Source: Argopecten irradians
Lineage: Eukaryota > Mollusca > Bivalvia > Pectinida > Pectinidae
Length of the DNA: 64,000 nt
Reading direction: 5' to 3'
Assembly: GCF_041381155.1 (NCBI RefSeq)
Contig: NC_091145.1
Location: 36,657,882 to 36,721,881, forward strand
The notes under the pieces were generated by a model, which was given only the letters and a program-made list of their open reading frames with translations, was not told where the DNA came from and ran no database searches. This document shows positions 1 to 10,959 of the stretch, piece by piece; the first letter of the stretch is position 1, and each line of letters opens with the position of its first letter. Both the position numbers and the translations under genes were made by a program.

Positions 1-332
1 TGAGGTAATGTTGTAACCCTTTCGAAACCTTAGGAAATACGGAATATTTCATTGCTATATGCCACGATTCCGTAATAACAGCACTAGACTGGAATAATTT
101 TTAAGGTTAAACCTTTCGTTGAAATAGCTCTTACAGAGATTTAAATAGTATAATTATATGTAAATCTCTGGCTCTTAGAACCATTTTTGTTTCTGAATAA
201 GTTAACTTCCATTATTGTTTTACCTGTGTACGACATATATATATATATATATAAATGTAATATATATTCCTAGGTATGATCAGGGATACAATAAAAAACC
301 TAGAACATAGATGTACGGGGTTTCAATAATTC

Positions 333-686
333 AAATTTCGGGGCGAAAAGACGAAAAAACGAAAATTAAGGTTTGTTAATTTTCGTTTTTTCGGGGCGAA
401 AAGACGAAAAGACGAAATTTAAGGTTTGTTAATTTTCGTCTTTTCGGGGCGAAAAGACGAAAAGACGAAAAGATGAGATTTTTGAAGGCGAAAAGACGAG
501 AATTAAAGTCGCTTATTAGCGTGTATCACTTTCGTCTTTTCGTGTTTGAGTTTTCGTCTTTTCGTCTTTTCGCCGCGAAAAGACGAAATTTAAATTTGTT
601 AAATTTCGTCTTTTCGGGGCGAAAAGACGAAAAGACGAAATTTAAGATTTCTTAATTCTCGTCTTTTCGCCCGAAAAGACGAAATG
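333..686. repeat. palindromic GACGAAAA repeat cluster
   Basis: About 350 bp is built from CGAAAAGACGAAA and its reverse complement TTTCGTCTTTTCG, meeting at GGGGCG or GCCGCG centres. This gives a chain of overlapping inverted repeats separated by AATTTAAGGTTTGTTAA-like spacers, with a repeat step of about 53 bp in the first half. The short ORF here (473-655) only translates the repeat and is not called a gene. It could form cruciforms. The repeat family is not recognised. Confidence 0.85.
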
Positions 687-920
687 GCACAAATCAGCCA
701 CCGTAAATTTGGCTTCTGCGCACTAGAGTTATTTGTTAAGCGCATGCAAAACTTTCTCGCAAGTCAACAATCAAAATAGTTTCTGAGAATCTGTATACAT
801 GTTTTTGTAACGGTTTTCAAACAATTTATCGTAAAAATAGCCGAAATACTTAATTAATCTTATTAACATTAATATAGAATCGTATAATCCAAATTAAAAA
901 AAAAATGATAAAAAAATCCA

Positions 921-1012
921 ATGAGTATCGAACTGGCGTTGCTGCGTCCTCCGTGAGGAGTCATCTAAATTGCTTTAGTCTCAATAGATAAACACAACCC
1001 GCCGTGGCTCAT
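921..1012 (-). repeat. tRNA-like module A, copy A1
   Basis: Ninety-two nt, best read on the minus strand. The expected GTGAGCC..CTCAC ends are slightly changed (ATGAG at the outer end, CTCAT at the inner). It contains the invariant TGAGACTAAAGCA loop, a CTCC-TCAC-GGAG hairpin, and a box-B-like GTTCGATAC followed by a T-run. It is homologous to module B in inverted orientation. A transcribed ncRNA is possible but not shown. Confidence 0.6.
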
Positions 1013-1284
1013 TGCCTACGATAAGTGTCTCAACATATATAAACCTACCATAGTCGTGGTGGTGTAATATCCGCTATACTACGAGTAATTACACATATCA
1101 ATCTGTGTTTAAATCTCGTTTTCCATTCATAAAAGTTATTTATTACATATGTCACTGTAACAGAGCAAACGACTTCGTTTTGTACATAGTTCGATATAGA
1201 TTTTATTATTGATTTGTTTGTTCACCGGAAGTTGCACAATCACACACCTGATATACAAATGTTTCTCCTGGTGTGTATTCGGGG

Positions 1285-1404
1285 GTGAGCCGTAGCGTAG
1301 TGGAACATTATATAATTACTGACCTTATATATCTACTGAGACTAAAGTATTAGATCTACTCCTGTCGGGAGAGTTCCTCGGGGCCCAAACGGCAGGGGTA
1401 CCTT
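1285..1404 (+). repeat. tRNA-like module B, copy B1 (truncated)
   Basis: It starts GTGAGCCGTAGCGTAGTGG, where TAGCGTAGTGG fits the pol III A-box pattern TRGCNNAGYGG. It keeps the TGAGACTAAAG loop (TGAGACTAAAGTA here) and the CTCC..GGGAG hairpin. The 3' part with CCACTACGCC and TTACTCAC is missing, so the closing stems cannot form. It looks like a decayed copy. Confidence 0.6.
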
Positions 1405-1429
1405 TATGATTTTTTATTCAGAACTTTTT

Positions 1430-2087
1430 CACAATATATGTTGTGTTTTTGATATACTTGATAATACATACATGTACCAACTGAAAAAGTAAATGTCGAT
1501 ACAAATTCACTTCAAAACAGGTCGCATTTTTTAAGAATTTTCGAAGATAGGCACAATCGCTGTAAAATTAAGTATCTTGTTAAAATTAAAATGGAAAATG
1601 ACTTTGAAAAAACAATAGGCTGATAATGATTAGATTTTTCCTACTGGCAAAAACTTTCTTTACAAAAATAATTCTTACTAAGTTGGAAACAGAACAGCCA
1701 GAATGTTTTTTTTCCCAGTTCCTTATGTATTTACTATAGACATGGTATATTATTGCGTCAATAAATAATAATCTCGCAAAATTAAAATGACCACATACGT
1801 ATAAGAATGTTTATACTTTTTCTATTCAAATCCACTTTTATAAGTCAGCTGATGAAACATGAAGATGTGTTAAAATTGACATGTACAAAATTATATCCAG
1901 ACAAATGAGGCCTTACATGTAAGTCGTAAATTGATAATTGTTATTTTGGAGCATTTATCGTAAAAGATACGTTTGATGTATTCCACTAGTTTGAATAATT
2001 GGTTTAGGTAGTATGTTAATAATTATCACTTTTTCGTGATTTTAGATTATGAAATAAAAATCAAAATAAAAATGACAAAAAAATCCA
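1430..2087 (+). repeat. AT-rich linker between module B and the next module A
   Basis: No gene is seen. Related linkers recur at 8150-8730 and, reversed, at 12780-13160. Shared marker stretches include GAATTTTCGAAGATAGGC, AAGATACGTTTGATGTATTCC and the A-flanking AAAAATCCAGTGAG. This shows that A, spacer, B and linker form a repeating unit of roughly 1.15 kb. Confidence 0.65.
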
Positions 2088-2600
2088 GTGAGTATCGAAC
2101 TGGCGCTACTGCAGCCTCCATGCAGTAACTATATAATCATAGTTTTAGTGTAATTGACAATGATATTGTAATGAGAGTGAATGATATTACACACTCAAAT
2201 ACAATGAATGAAATATTACAATGACAAGTGATGTCTATCGAGTGTACAGTAAATTGATAATTGTTATTTTTGGAGCATTTATCGTATAAGATACGTTTGA
2301 TGTATTCCTAGTTTGAATAATTGGTTTTGGAAGTACATTATGTATGTCAATAATTATCATTTTTTCATGATTTTAGATTGTGAAATGAAGATTTAAACAA
2401 AAATGATAAAAAGATCCAGTGAGTATCGAACTGGCGCTGCTGCGTCTTCCGTGCGGTAACTATATAGAATGGGACATTAATTTATCCTACATTTTTTAGT
2501 GTAAATGACAATGACATTACACACTCAAATACAATAAATGAAATAATACAATGACAAGTGATGGGTAATGAGTGTACATGTGTGTAAGTGATGATGAACG
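2088..2600 (+). repeat. two truncated A-module copies (A2, A3) in a short tandem duplication
   Basis: GTGAGTATCGAACTGGCG starts at 2088 and again at 2419, each followed by only ~40 bp of module A and then unrelated AT-rich sequence. The flanks (TTGATAATTGTTATTTTGG, then AAGATACGTTTGATGTATTCC) repeat with the same spacing, so this is a ~330 bp tandem duplication of a truncated unit. Confidence 0.65.
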
Positions 2601-3640
2601 ATAGTTGTAAATCTATATTACTTACAGGTTTTCTTGAGTATAAGTAATGCTGAATGATAACCTACATGTACCTGTGGTACTAGGTTGTTAATATGAAATG
2701 CAAGCTATATTATTGTACGTGTGGGAATGTGTGTAGTTAGTGTGATTATGTACACATGTATTAAAATATTTGAAAAAATTAAACAATTATATTTTTTCTG
2801 TTTTGCCTGTTAAAAGAATGTAAATGGTATATCAAATCGTCGGGTTAGATTAATGACGCCTTAAACAGCTAAGGTCACTTAATTAAAGGGACAATTCAAT
2901 AAGGCTAACTCTGTTATGTAACCACGAAGCAAAATATGACTTAAATGTATTGTTCTACATTCCTTATAAAACATTTCACAAGAAATATTGCCAAATTCCA
3001 CGGCATTGTTAAGTATTTTGATGGATACCATATCGTTGATCAATACGATTAAGCAGGTATACAAGTATGTTGTACCCATACCCGAGTCAAATTCATGTAC
3101 GTTAAACAAATATAATACATAGCCACTGATGAGTGAATCATATTTAGACAAAAACATGCACCCTAATAACGTAAACAACACTACTGATTTGAGTTGTTCT
3201 AGACAAAATTTTCTTTGCTACACTGGCAAGGACCAGGGTTCGGCAACTTCGGCTTAAAAGAAGTCCGATCACAATGTGTAATGGCCAAGAGCAAGCAACT
3301 ACAATGGGATTTTCTGGCATATCATAGTAAAACTAACTAATCTTATTTCCATTAAAACTGGTTGTTTCTGATACATATATGAAAATTTTAATGTACTTTT
3401 CGACTCAATTGTCCCTTCTAAAGGCAACAAACAAAATTATAACTTTTTACTATTATTATGTCGCTAGCATTGATATTCGAGAGAAAACGAAAAGGAAGTT
3501 TTATCTTTTTATCATCAGCATACGAGTCAACATACATCCGTTACACACGAAAATGTATACATCTTTGGATGGTTAGTTACTTGGTTAAATTAACGTCATA
3601 TAAATAAACAGGGTCATTTAAGGACGGTTTTCTGTATGTA
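2601..3640. other. gene-free AT-rich stretch
   Basis: No coding sequence is recognised. Two short ORFs (100 and 65 codons) show no domain, no compositional bias and no splice-consistent continuation. There are no clear repeats beyond simple AT-rich sequence. Confidence 0.5.
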
Positions 3641-4100
3641 TACACATCGACAGCTGCGTGGGTGAAGTGCGTTTTTGGTGGTGCAATATCCGCTATACTA
3701 TGTATACTATTCATATATCACTCTGTGTTTAAATTATGTTTTCCATTCATAAAAGATATTTATTACATATGTCACTGTAACGGAGCAAACGACTTCGTTT
3801 TGTACATATTTCGATATAGATTTTATTATTGATTTATTTGTTTACCGGAAGTTGCTCAATCACACACCTGATGTATATACAAATGTTTCTCCTGGTGTAT
3901 ATTCGGGGTGAGCCGTAGCGTAGTGGAATAATATACTGACCTTATATCTACTGAGACTAAAGCATTAGATCTACTCCTGTCGAGAGGGTCCCTCGGGGCC
4001 CAAACGGCAGGGGTACCACTACGCCAACTCGTTACTCACTCTTTTGGGATTTTTATTCCGAACCTTTTCACAATAGATATATACATGTAGCTATTCTGTA
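3640..4100 (+). repeat. A/B-module repeat, partial copy (module B intact)
   Basis: It begins inside the inter-module spacer (GGTGGTGCAATATCCGCTATAC), runs through GTCACTGTAACGGAGCAAAC and ends after module B2. Module A is absent. Spacer identity with the copies at 1060, 7800 and 13400 is high by eye. Confidence 0.75.
3908..4039 (+). repeat. tRNA-like module B, copy B2 (full length)
   Basis: 132 nt running from GTGAGCCGTAGCGTAGTGG to CCAACTCGTTACTCAC. Visible pairings are outer GTGAG/CTCAC, inner CGTAGTGG/CCACTACG, ATCTA/TAGAT around the TGAGACTAAAGC loop, and GGGTCCC/GGGGCCC. CTCTTTTGGGATTTTT follows, giving pol III terminator-like T-runs. Function is unknown. Confidence 0.65.
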
Positions 4101-7026
4101 TAGAGTGCAATCTTAAATATATATGTGAGTTTCGTGATACAGTTAATACAAACCAAATGTAAAAGGAAGTGTCGATACAAGGCCACTGAAGAATAAATGT
4201 TTTAAGAATTTTCGATGAATTTTGTGAAACAATGAAATAAAAATGAAATCCATCACATACTGTAGTATATACATAACTCTACTACAATTAGAAAAAAATC
4301 CTTTTTACAAAAATATTTTTAATGGAAACAGAAAAAACCTAGTTTTTCTCTAGAAGTTCAAAAAATAGATGAAAAAACATATATTTTATGATATCTTATT
4401 ATATATAAATTATATTCTATGATATTTTATTTTATCATTTTCATATATAAAAATTATGCATTTAGTATAGACATTGTATATATAATTGGTTTCACCATTT
4501 TCTAAATGTACGAAATTAATGGTTCAAGAACGAGAAATCAAGCCGCCAGCTTACTTGACTGGTGTTAACTAGCCTAATGTTTTGTCAGGCTTCAAATTTT
4601 AACAGCAGTTCATAAGTCCAATGCCATATAAGTAAAAGCTAAAAAGGTGTTGACGACATTATTTCCTATTTTAAAAAATATACGAGCCACCAAACAAAAA
4701 CATTGGATAATAGTGTTGACGGTATCATTTTGATAAAACGTAGATATTATATCTTAATATCAGGATTATATACGCAATTAATTGATAAAACTAATAAATA
4801 AATAAAAAAAAGTGATTAATTACAATATGTGACATAATACAACAAAGTATTCAACATGCGACATCGGAAATATGCAGAAATTTGGATTGTTTACAAAATC
4901 ACGCTTGATTGTGTTAACGATATCAGGCACTGTTTTAAAATTGTGTTGGAATGTTTGAAGAAAAGGAGATATTTATAACACAAATAACACTTGCTACAGT
5001 TACATGGAAATGTCCGGGGTACGGTGTACTCATTGTCTTATTGAGATTGTCGTTATTGGTGAAACAGCATAACATTTTCTACCTTGAAGCGAAGAATTTT
5101 CCGCCATTTAAATTGCAACGGCAACCATGTATGTGACGTAGTTTCTCCCCCGTCTATCATTGCGTAACAAGTAATCAGTGAATTATTAAAAAAATATACA
5201 TTTGATATATAATTTGTATCTGAGTAATTATTACTTTTCATTAAATAAATTAAATATTTAAATAAAAACAAAAACAAAAATCATTGAAAAACAGTGAGAT
5301 GTTACAGTAGCCTACGTGTCTAAACATATATATTACATAGCTGTGATGGTGCAATATATGATATATACTAATTCTACTTCTAGAATCATGCTATTGTTAA
5401 GTATCTTGTTCCGTCACTTCCATGTAAAGAAAATTCTTTGCTTTTTCGGATATCGTATTTTATAACCGATAACTGATAACGGCATGAGCCATAGTCGGTG
5501 TACCTCGATCTATCATTGTCGTTATATATCTACGACGATGAGTTTATAACCGGTAGAGGAAAAATCGATCTAGTTATGAACTTATTTGAGCAATACGTTT
5601 CTCTGTCAACTAAGAAATTCCTTTGGTTATATATTTCCTGACTATATAAAGATCATTTTTATTAATAGTCCTACGTATTAACATCAAAATGTTAAGGACG
5701 TCTCGAAAGAATATGAACGTTCAACCTCGCTTAAGCTACTGTTAAGGATTTTTGTGATATATATCATCATCATAAAAAAATGCATCGTCTTAACAGCAAG
5801 ACGAGAATGATTTGTAATTTTTGACAGCATCCTCGTTGAAAAATGTTTCTCTTATGCTAATAGAGATATTGGTAATATTTTGCCTGTAGACAGCTATCGA
5901 CTATTTCAGCTTGTTTACCCTTGTGAAACTAGAAATGAACTATAAGATAGATTGATCACTATGTACATTTAATATCATTTGTACAACGAAACCAGCAAGG
6001 GCAGCTTACTCTGGATACTAAATTCTAGGGTTCCACCGCAAAAGCGCATTATCATTTTCTTTATTGTCACAAGAGATACAGGTTCAAAAAGAATATTGAA
6101 CCCATATATACAACGGTTTGCTCAAATAATTAATAAAAACGTCATACATACTGGGTTATTTATACGAAATGTAAGGTTATATAATATATTCAATTTTAAA
6201 ACATGTCATATATAATTAAAATTAAATGAAGGAATTATATTGCTTTCTACAACCCAAGAAATGATATGACCATAATAGGACATTACTCGTTTATATATAT
6301 ATATTTATATATATTATAGCAAAACCATATAACAAACAGATTGTAAACATTGGGGATATACCTGTTTTGTGTTTTCGTTTTGTGCTAATGTCTTTTTTTC
6401 CAATATACTATAGAGACATAGGTACTCGCAACTCGCCATATTAGGAAACCATGTATAGTGTTACAACCATGTGGGTAACCACATTGCACGTTACATATAA
6501 TCACTGTCGTTTTGGAAAATTATCTAAATATTGTATAATCATTATTGATTGTTTGATTGTATTGTTCCAATGTGTTAATAGCAATATTGATTTACGACTG
6601 TTTGCTTGTTCAGTATTATATATAATGTATACCAATCGTTCTCCATGAAGTGCAGTGACCAATGGTATTGAATGAACCAATCTGAATTGGACTTTACTAA
6701 CATTACCAAGGTGTCGTGTTATACAAATTGTCGGCCTCTTGGCCATCCTCAGTCACACAGAAACATAAAACCAGCTGCATATATGTCCATCTTAAATTTT
6801 CAATATTTAGAAAACTGTTTAGTTATAATATAATCATTAATCCAATAGTTATTGAATGGTTTCATCAGTAATGTTAATATACGACTGTGTTCAAAGAAAT
6901 ATAACTCAATTTCTATGTTAATATATTTACAACCCGAGATATGAATTGGAAGTACAAGGTTTTTCCCATGTGCCCTAGGATGGCCAAGATGTTGATTATT
7001 TGTAACAGATTAGACATTTGTCTTTT
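4100..7026. other. gene-free AT-rich interval
   Basis: Nearly 3 kb without a recognisable gene. ORFs here are at most ~80 codons, overlap on opposite strands and resemble no family. There are short AT microsatellites (about 4380-4480 and 6290-6320). The start retains sequence shared with the linker of the A/B family. Confidence 0.5.
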
Positions 7027-7795
7027 TAGCCCACCATCAACAGATGGTGGGCTATTCAAATCGCTTTTTGTCCGTGGTCTGTCGTCCGTCCTTCCGTCCT
7101 TCCGTCCGTTAACAATTCTTGTTAAAGCTATTTCTTAGAATGTATTGAAGGGATCTTTCTCAAATTTCACATGTAAGTTCCCCTAGGGGCTTAGTTGTGC
7201 ATATTGCATTTTGGGACCAATCGGTTAACAAGATGGCCGACAGGCCGCCATCTTGGATTTTAATAGTTTAAAGTTTGTTACCGCTATTTCTCAGAAAGTA
7301 CAGAAAGAATTCTTCTCAAATTTCATGTACAGGTTTGCCTAGGGCCCTAGTTGTGCATATTGCATTTTGCGACCAATTGATAAACAAGATGGCCGACAGG
7401 CCGCCATCTTTGATTTTGACAATTGAAGTTTGTTACAGCTTTTTCTCAGAAAGCACTGAAGGGATCCGTCTCAAAATGCATGTGCAGGTTCCCCTAGGGG
7501 CCTAGTTGTGCATATTGCATTTTGGAACCGATTGATGAACAAGATGAATGACAGACGGCCATCTTGGATTTTGATAGTTAAAGCTTGTTACCACTATTTC
7601 TCAGAAAGTACTCAAGGGATCTGTATCGAATTGCATGTGCAGGTTTCCCTAGGGGTCTAGTTGTGCATATTGCATTTTCGGACCGATCGGTGAATAAGAT
7701 GGCTGACAGGATGCCATATTTGATTTTAATAGTTGAAGCTAGTTACCACTATTTCTTAGAAAGTACTGAAGGAATCTGTCTCAAATTCCATGTTT
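7027..7795. repeat. modular element with ~155-bp internal units, copy 1
   Basis: It opens with a perfect hairpin (AGCCCACCATC / GATGGTGGGCT), then TATTCAAATCG and GTCCGTGGTCTGTCGTCCG. It continues as four ~155-bp units marked by AAGATGGCCGACAGG starts near 7231, 7387, 7542 and 7697. Most units hold the small palindrome AAGATGGC..GCCATCTT and a CTCAGAAAGTACTGAAGGGA segment. The right end breaks into an A/B-family spacer near 7796, so this copy is truncated. Its organisation resembles non-autonomous DNA elements with internal core repeats known from bivalves (pearl-like), which is inference. ORFs inside only translate the repeats. Confidence 0.75.
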
Positions 7796-8733
7796 TAAAT
7801 TTTGTTTTCCACTCATAAAAGTTATTTATTTTATATGTCACTGTAACGGAGCAAACGACTTCGTTTTGTACATATTTCGATATAGATTTTATTATTGATT
7901 TATTTGTTTACCGGAAGTTGCACAAAGTTATACAAATGTTTCTCCTGATGTGTATTCGGGGTGAGCCGTAGCGTAGTGGAACAATACTGACCTTATATCT
8001 ACTGAGACTAAAGCATTAGATCTACTCCTGTCGGAAGGGTCCCTCGGGGCCCAAACGGCAGGGGTACCACTACGCCAACTCGTTACTCACCCCCTTTTGG
8101 AATTTTTATTTCGAACTTTTTCACAATATATGTACATTATATGTATATCATTAAATTGAGTTCAATCTTAAATATAAACTTGAATTTCGTGATATAGTTG
8201 ATAAAACACCCCTACTGAAATAGTAAATGTCGATACAAATTCACTTTAAAATGTATCTTGTTAAAACTAAAACGAAAAATGAATTTAAAAAAAAATACAC
8301 TACAATAATTAGATTTTACGTGCTGGAGGAAAATTCTTTATAAAAATAGGTTGGAAACAGAGCAGCCAGAATATTTTTCTGAGAGTTCAAATCTAAATCT
8401 TTATGTATTCATTGTAGATATTGTATATTATTCCGCCATTCAATCAAAGTCTCGAATAATGATAATGACCGCAAACGTATATATATGGTTTTTTTCTGTT
8501 GAAATCCACGAGTATTTCATCAGGTGATGAAAGTACACAAAGATTATAGCCAGACTAAGTGTGAGGCGTTACAATTAAGCAGTAGATTGTTAATTGTTAT
8601 TTTGAAGCATATATCGTAAAAGATACGTTAAATATATTCCTAGTATAAGTTGTTTTGGTTCTATGTCAGTAATCATAACCTTTTCTTTATTTTAGATTAT
8701 AAACAAAAAGTAAAATTAATTTTAAAAAATCCA
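7796..8733 (+). repeat. A/B-module repeat, copy with module B3 and linker
   Basis: It begins in the inter-module spacer (TTTTCCACTCATAAAAG), contains full module B3 (7961-8090), then the AT-rich linker leading directly to module A4. Together with the following copy this shows the order spacer-B-linker-A-spacer-B. Confidence 0.75.
7961..8090 (+). repeat. tRNA-like module B, copy B3 (full length)
   Basis: 130 nt with GTGAGCCGTAGCGTAGTGG at the start and CGCCAACTCGTTACTCAC at the end. The outer and inner stems are intact. The CTCCTGTCGGAAG hairpin has one change relative to B4. CCCCCTTTTGG follows. Confidence 0.65.
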
Positions 8734-8825
8734 GTGAGTATCGAACTGGCGCTGCTGCGGCCTCCGTGAGGAGTCATCTAAATTGCTTTAGTCTCAATAG
8801 ATAAACACAACCCGCCGTGGCTCAC
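8734..8825 (-). repeat. tRNA-like module A, copy A4 (full length)
   Basis: Exactly 92 nt. On the minus strand it starts GTGAGCCACGGCGGG and ends GCGCCAGTTCGATACTCAC, followed by TGGATTTTTT. Pairings seen are GTGAG/CTCAC, GGCG/CGCC, ATCTA/TAGAT and CTCC/GGAG. The sequence is nearly identical to A6 and A7. Confidence 0.65.
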
Positions 8826-9300
8826 TGCCTACTGTACGTGTCTAAACATATATAAACCTACCATAGTCGTGGTGGTGTAATATCCGCTTTATGCTTTGTA
8901 TACTATTCATAATAATACACGAATAATTACAAATATCATTATGTGTTTAAATCTCGTTTTCCATTAATGCAATTATATATGTCAATGTAGTGAAGCACAC
9001 AATTTCATGTTGTCCATATTAATTTTAAATACATCTTATTATAATATTGATTTATTTGTTTATCGGAAATTGCACCATCACACACCTGATGTATATATAA
9101 ATGTTTCTCCTGGTGTGTATTCGGGGTGAGCCGTAGCGTAGTGGAACAATACTGACCTTATATCTACTGAGACTAAAGCATTAGATCTACTCCTGTCGGG
9201 AGGATCCCTCGGGGCCCAAACGGCAGGGGTACCACTACGCCAACTCGTTACTCACTCTTTTGGGATTTTTATTTTTTGGATGTTCATTGTAGAAGATTTA
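8826..9300 (+). repeat. A/B-module repeat, spacer and module B4
   Basis: This is the inter-module spacer (CCATAGTCGTGGTGGTGTAA, GTTTCTCCTGGTGTGTATTC) followed by module B4. With A4 it forms the most complete forward A-spacer-B unit in the window (8734-9255). Confidence 0.75.
9126..9255 (+). repeat. tRNA-like module B, copy B4 (full length)
   Basis: 130 nt with all stems described for B2 intact. CTCTTTTGGGATTTTTATTTTTT follows. This is the cleanest forward-strand representative of module B. Confidence 0.65.
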
Positions 9301-9477
9301 GTATCTTTTTAAAGCTATAAAATGAAAACTGAAAAGCTGATTTTTTCCCTAGCTGTTACAAATTTATGTATTTATTATAAACATTGCATGTTATTGCGTA
9401 ACTGAATCATATTTTCGAATAATTATAATGACTACATGCGTATTTACCTACATATATTCTGTTAAAATCCACTTTTA

Positions 9478-9668
9478 TTGCAAAGCAAACCACAAGGGGC
9501 TAACTCAATGAAAATGGATGTTGTCATACATGGGTTTTTTTGTATTTGGTGGATGGACTGATGAGTATATATGACATTCATGTACTCATCAGTCCACCCA
9601 CCAAATACAAAAAAATGTATGACAACATCAATTTTCATTGAGTAAGCCCCTTGTGGCTTGCTTTGCAA
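9478..9668. repeat. long foldback (hairpin) element
   Basis: Two ~85-90 bp arms face each other around a ~15-nt loop. The left arm begins TTGCAAAGCAAACCACAAGG; the right arm ends with its near-complement CCTTGTGGCTTGCTTTGCAA. Only a handful of mismatches are visible. The arms include AGTCCATCCACCAAATAC on one side and its counterpart on the other. It may be a foldback transposable element or the source of a long double-stranded RNA hairpin. The minus-strand ORF over it (9462-9761) is an artefact of the palindrome. Confidence 0.85.
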
Positions 9669-9669
9669 A

Positions 9670-10080
9670 TATTTCCCTTTTTGTTGGGCAGTGAATATGC
9701 TGACTCTTATACTAGTGTAAGATTTTTCACTGTGTGGCGTAATTCTGATAAATCCCCACAATATGGAAAATACTTTGTAATGTTTCGTTTTTAGCTTTAT
9801 TGTTCTCTATTTGAAAAGAGAACAGGTATGCTTATTAGAATGGTCATTTTAGATACTTCAATTACAATGTATGTGTTGATTGAATATGGAGTACTAATTA
9901 TTATGATGTCCTGACCATTCCATTATTTTGTATGTATTAATTCGATACCTTTCTTCTTATTTTTATATTTAATATGGTTTAGTTTTAATATACCGTCATC
10001 TTATATAAGATGTTATCATCTTTATAAGATGGCCATTTTCAATTCACACATTTGTGTTGAGTTTTAAAATTATATTGGTG
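9670..10080. other. gene-free AT-rich stretch
   Basis: Nothing is recognised here beyond AT-rich sequence; one short imperfect repeat (TATAAGATG) occurs near 10000. Confidence 0.45.
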
Positions 10081-10135
10081 ATCGGGTATTTTTTTAAAAT
10101 GACAAAAGAGAGGGAAAAAGTTTAAAAAAAAAATG

Positions 10136-10250
10136 GTGAGTATCGAACTGGCGCTGTTGTGACACCAACACAATTAAGAACTGTACGATGCGTCATATGT
10201 AAACATATGCCGGCTTACACTAAGTAGTTCCACAAGTCGCCATGGCTCAC
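10136..10250 (-). repeat. diverged module A (A5)
   Basis: The ends GTGAGTATCGAACTGGCGCTG and GTCGCCATGGCTCAC are kept, but the middle is replaced; the TGAGACTAAAGC loop is missing. The spacer motif GGTGCAATATCCGCTATA follows at ~10300. This is an older family member, and it shows that the closing-stem ends are the best-preserved part. Confidence 0.5.
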
Positions 10251-10734
10251 CGCCAGAAGTTCATGTTTAAACATATCCATTTAAACCTACCATTGCGGTG
10301 GTGCAATATCCGCTATATATACTGTTCATAATCAACACGATTTACGGTTTTAATAAAAAGAACCCATATTGATATATGTTTGGGGTTAATTAAATGAACC
10401 CCCATAGATACAAATATATAAAAAGGTAGATTACATCGCTTAGATCAATACATTAACATTTGGAATATTTTGAAGATTTTCGATTTATACATCTACAATT
10501 TAATATATAAACTGACTGGAATTGTTAAAGGTACACATGGAATTGTAGAAGATACTACGAGAACTATGAATAAATTATAAGTTGACTGATGTAAATAAAA
10601 TATCTATCGATACATACAAGCATATTTTCTTCTCTGTCACAATGGATAGTTAAATAGTCAGTGATATCAAAAGGAGAGCGATGGCCATTTTGATATATCT
10701 AAGTCATTCTTAATAAACATATGTGTGTTATCCA

Positions 10735-10786
10735 GCGAGCCACGACGGGTTGTATTGATTGTGTTGAGCGCCAGTGTTATGCTCAC
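10735..10786 (+). repeat. remnant of module A
   Basis: GCGAGCCACGACGGGTTGT, then GCGCCAGTG and CTCAC within 52 bp. It is an internally deleted module in the same orientation as A6 and A7 read on the plus strand. Low copy quality. Confidence 0.4.
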
Positions 10787-10959
10787 TGAAGGTTTTTGCC
10801 AATCTCTTTTGTCATCTAGAACAAATACCGAATCAACAAATAAGTCTAAACATATTTGAAAGCATTTAAGCTTAAATGCGGTACAAATAAAAGGGCGTGT
10901 TCATCTCCCTCTTCCATAACTATTGTACAGTATTTTTTTTTATTAAACGACAGAATTAA

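Larger units (their letters stand above)
702..1430 (+). repeat. A/B-module repeat, copy 1 (left inverted copy)
   Basis: This repeat unit starts near AAATTTGGCTTCTGCGCAC, runs through module A (921-1012), a ~270 bp spacer, and module B (1285-1404, right end lost), and ends near 1430. The same sequence occurs in reverse orientation at 13150-13866, including the GCATGCAAAACTTTCTCGC stretch. Related partial copies follow at 2040-2600, 3640-4100, 7796-8740 and 8700-9300. It holds no ORF and the family is not recognised; the modules have their own entries. Confidence 0.8.

Noticed and set aside
9080-9126. CACACCTGATGT..TCCTGGTGTG hairpin as a hammerhead ribozyme
   Set aside because: CTGATG is present, but the CTGATGA-stem-GAAA core and the third helix cannot be completed.
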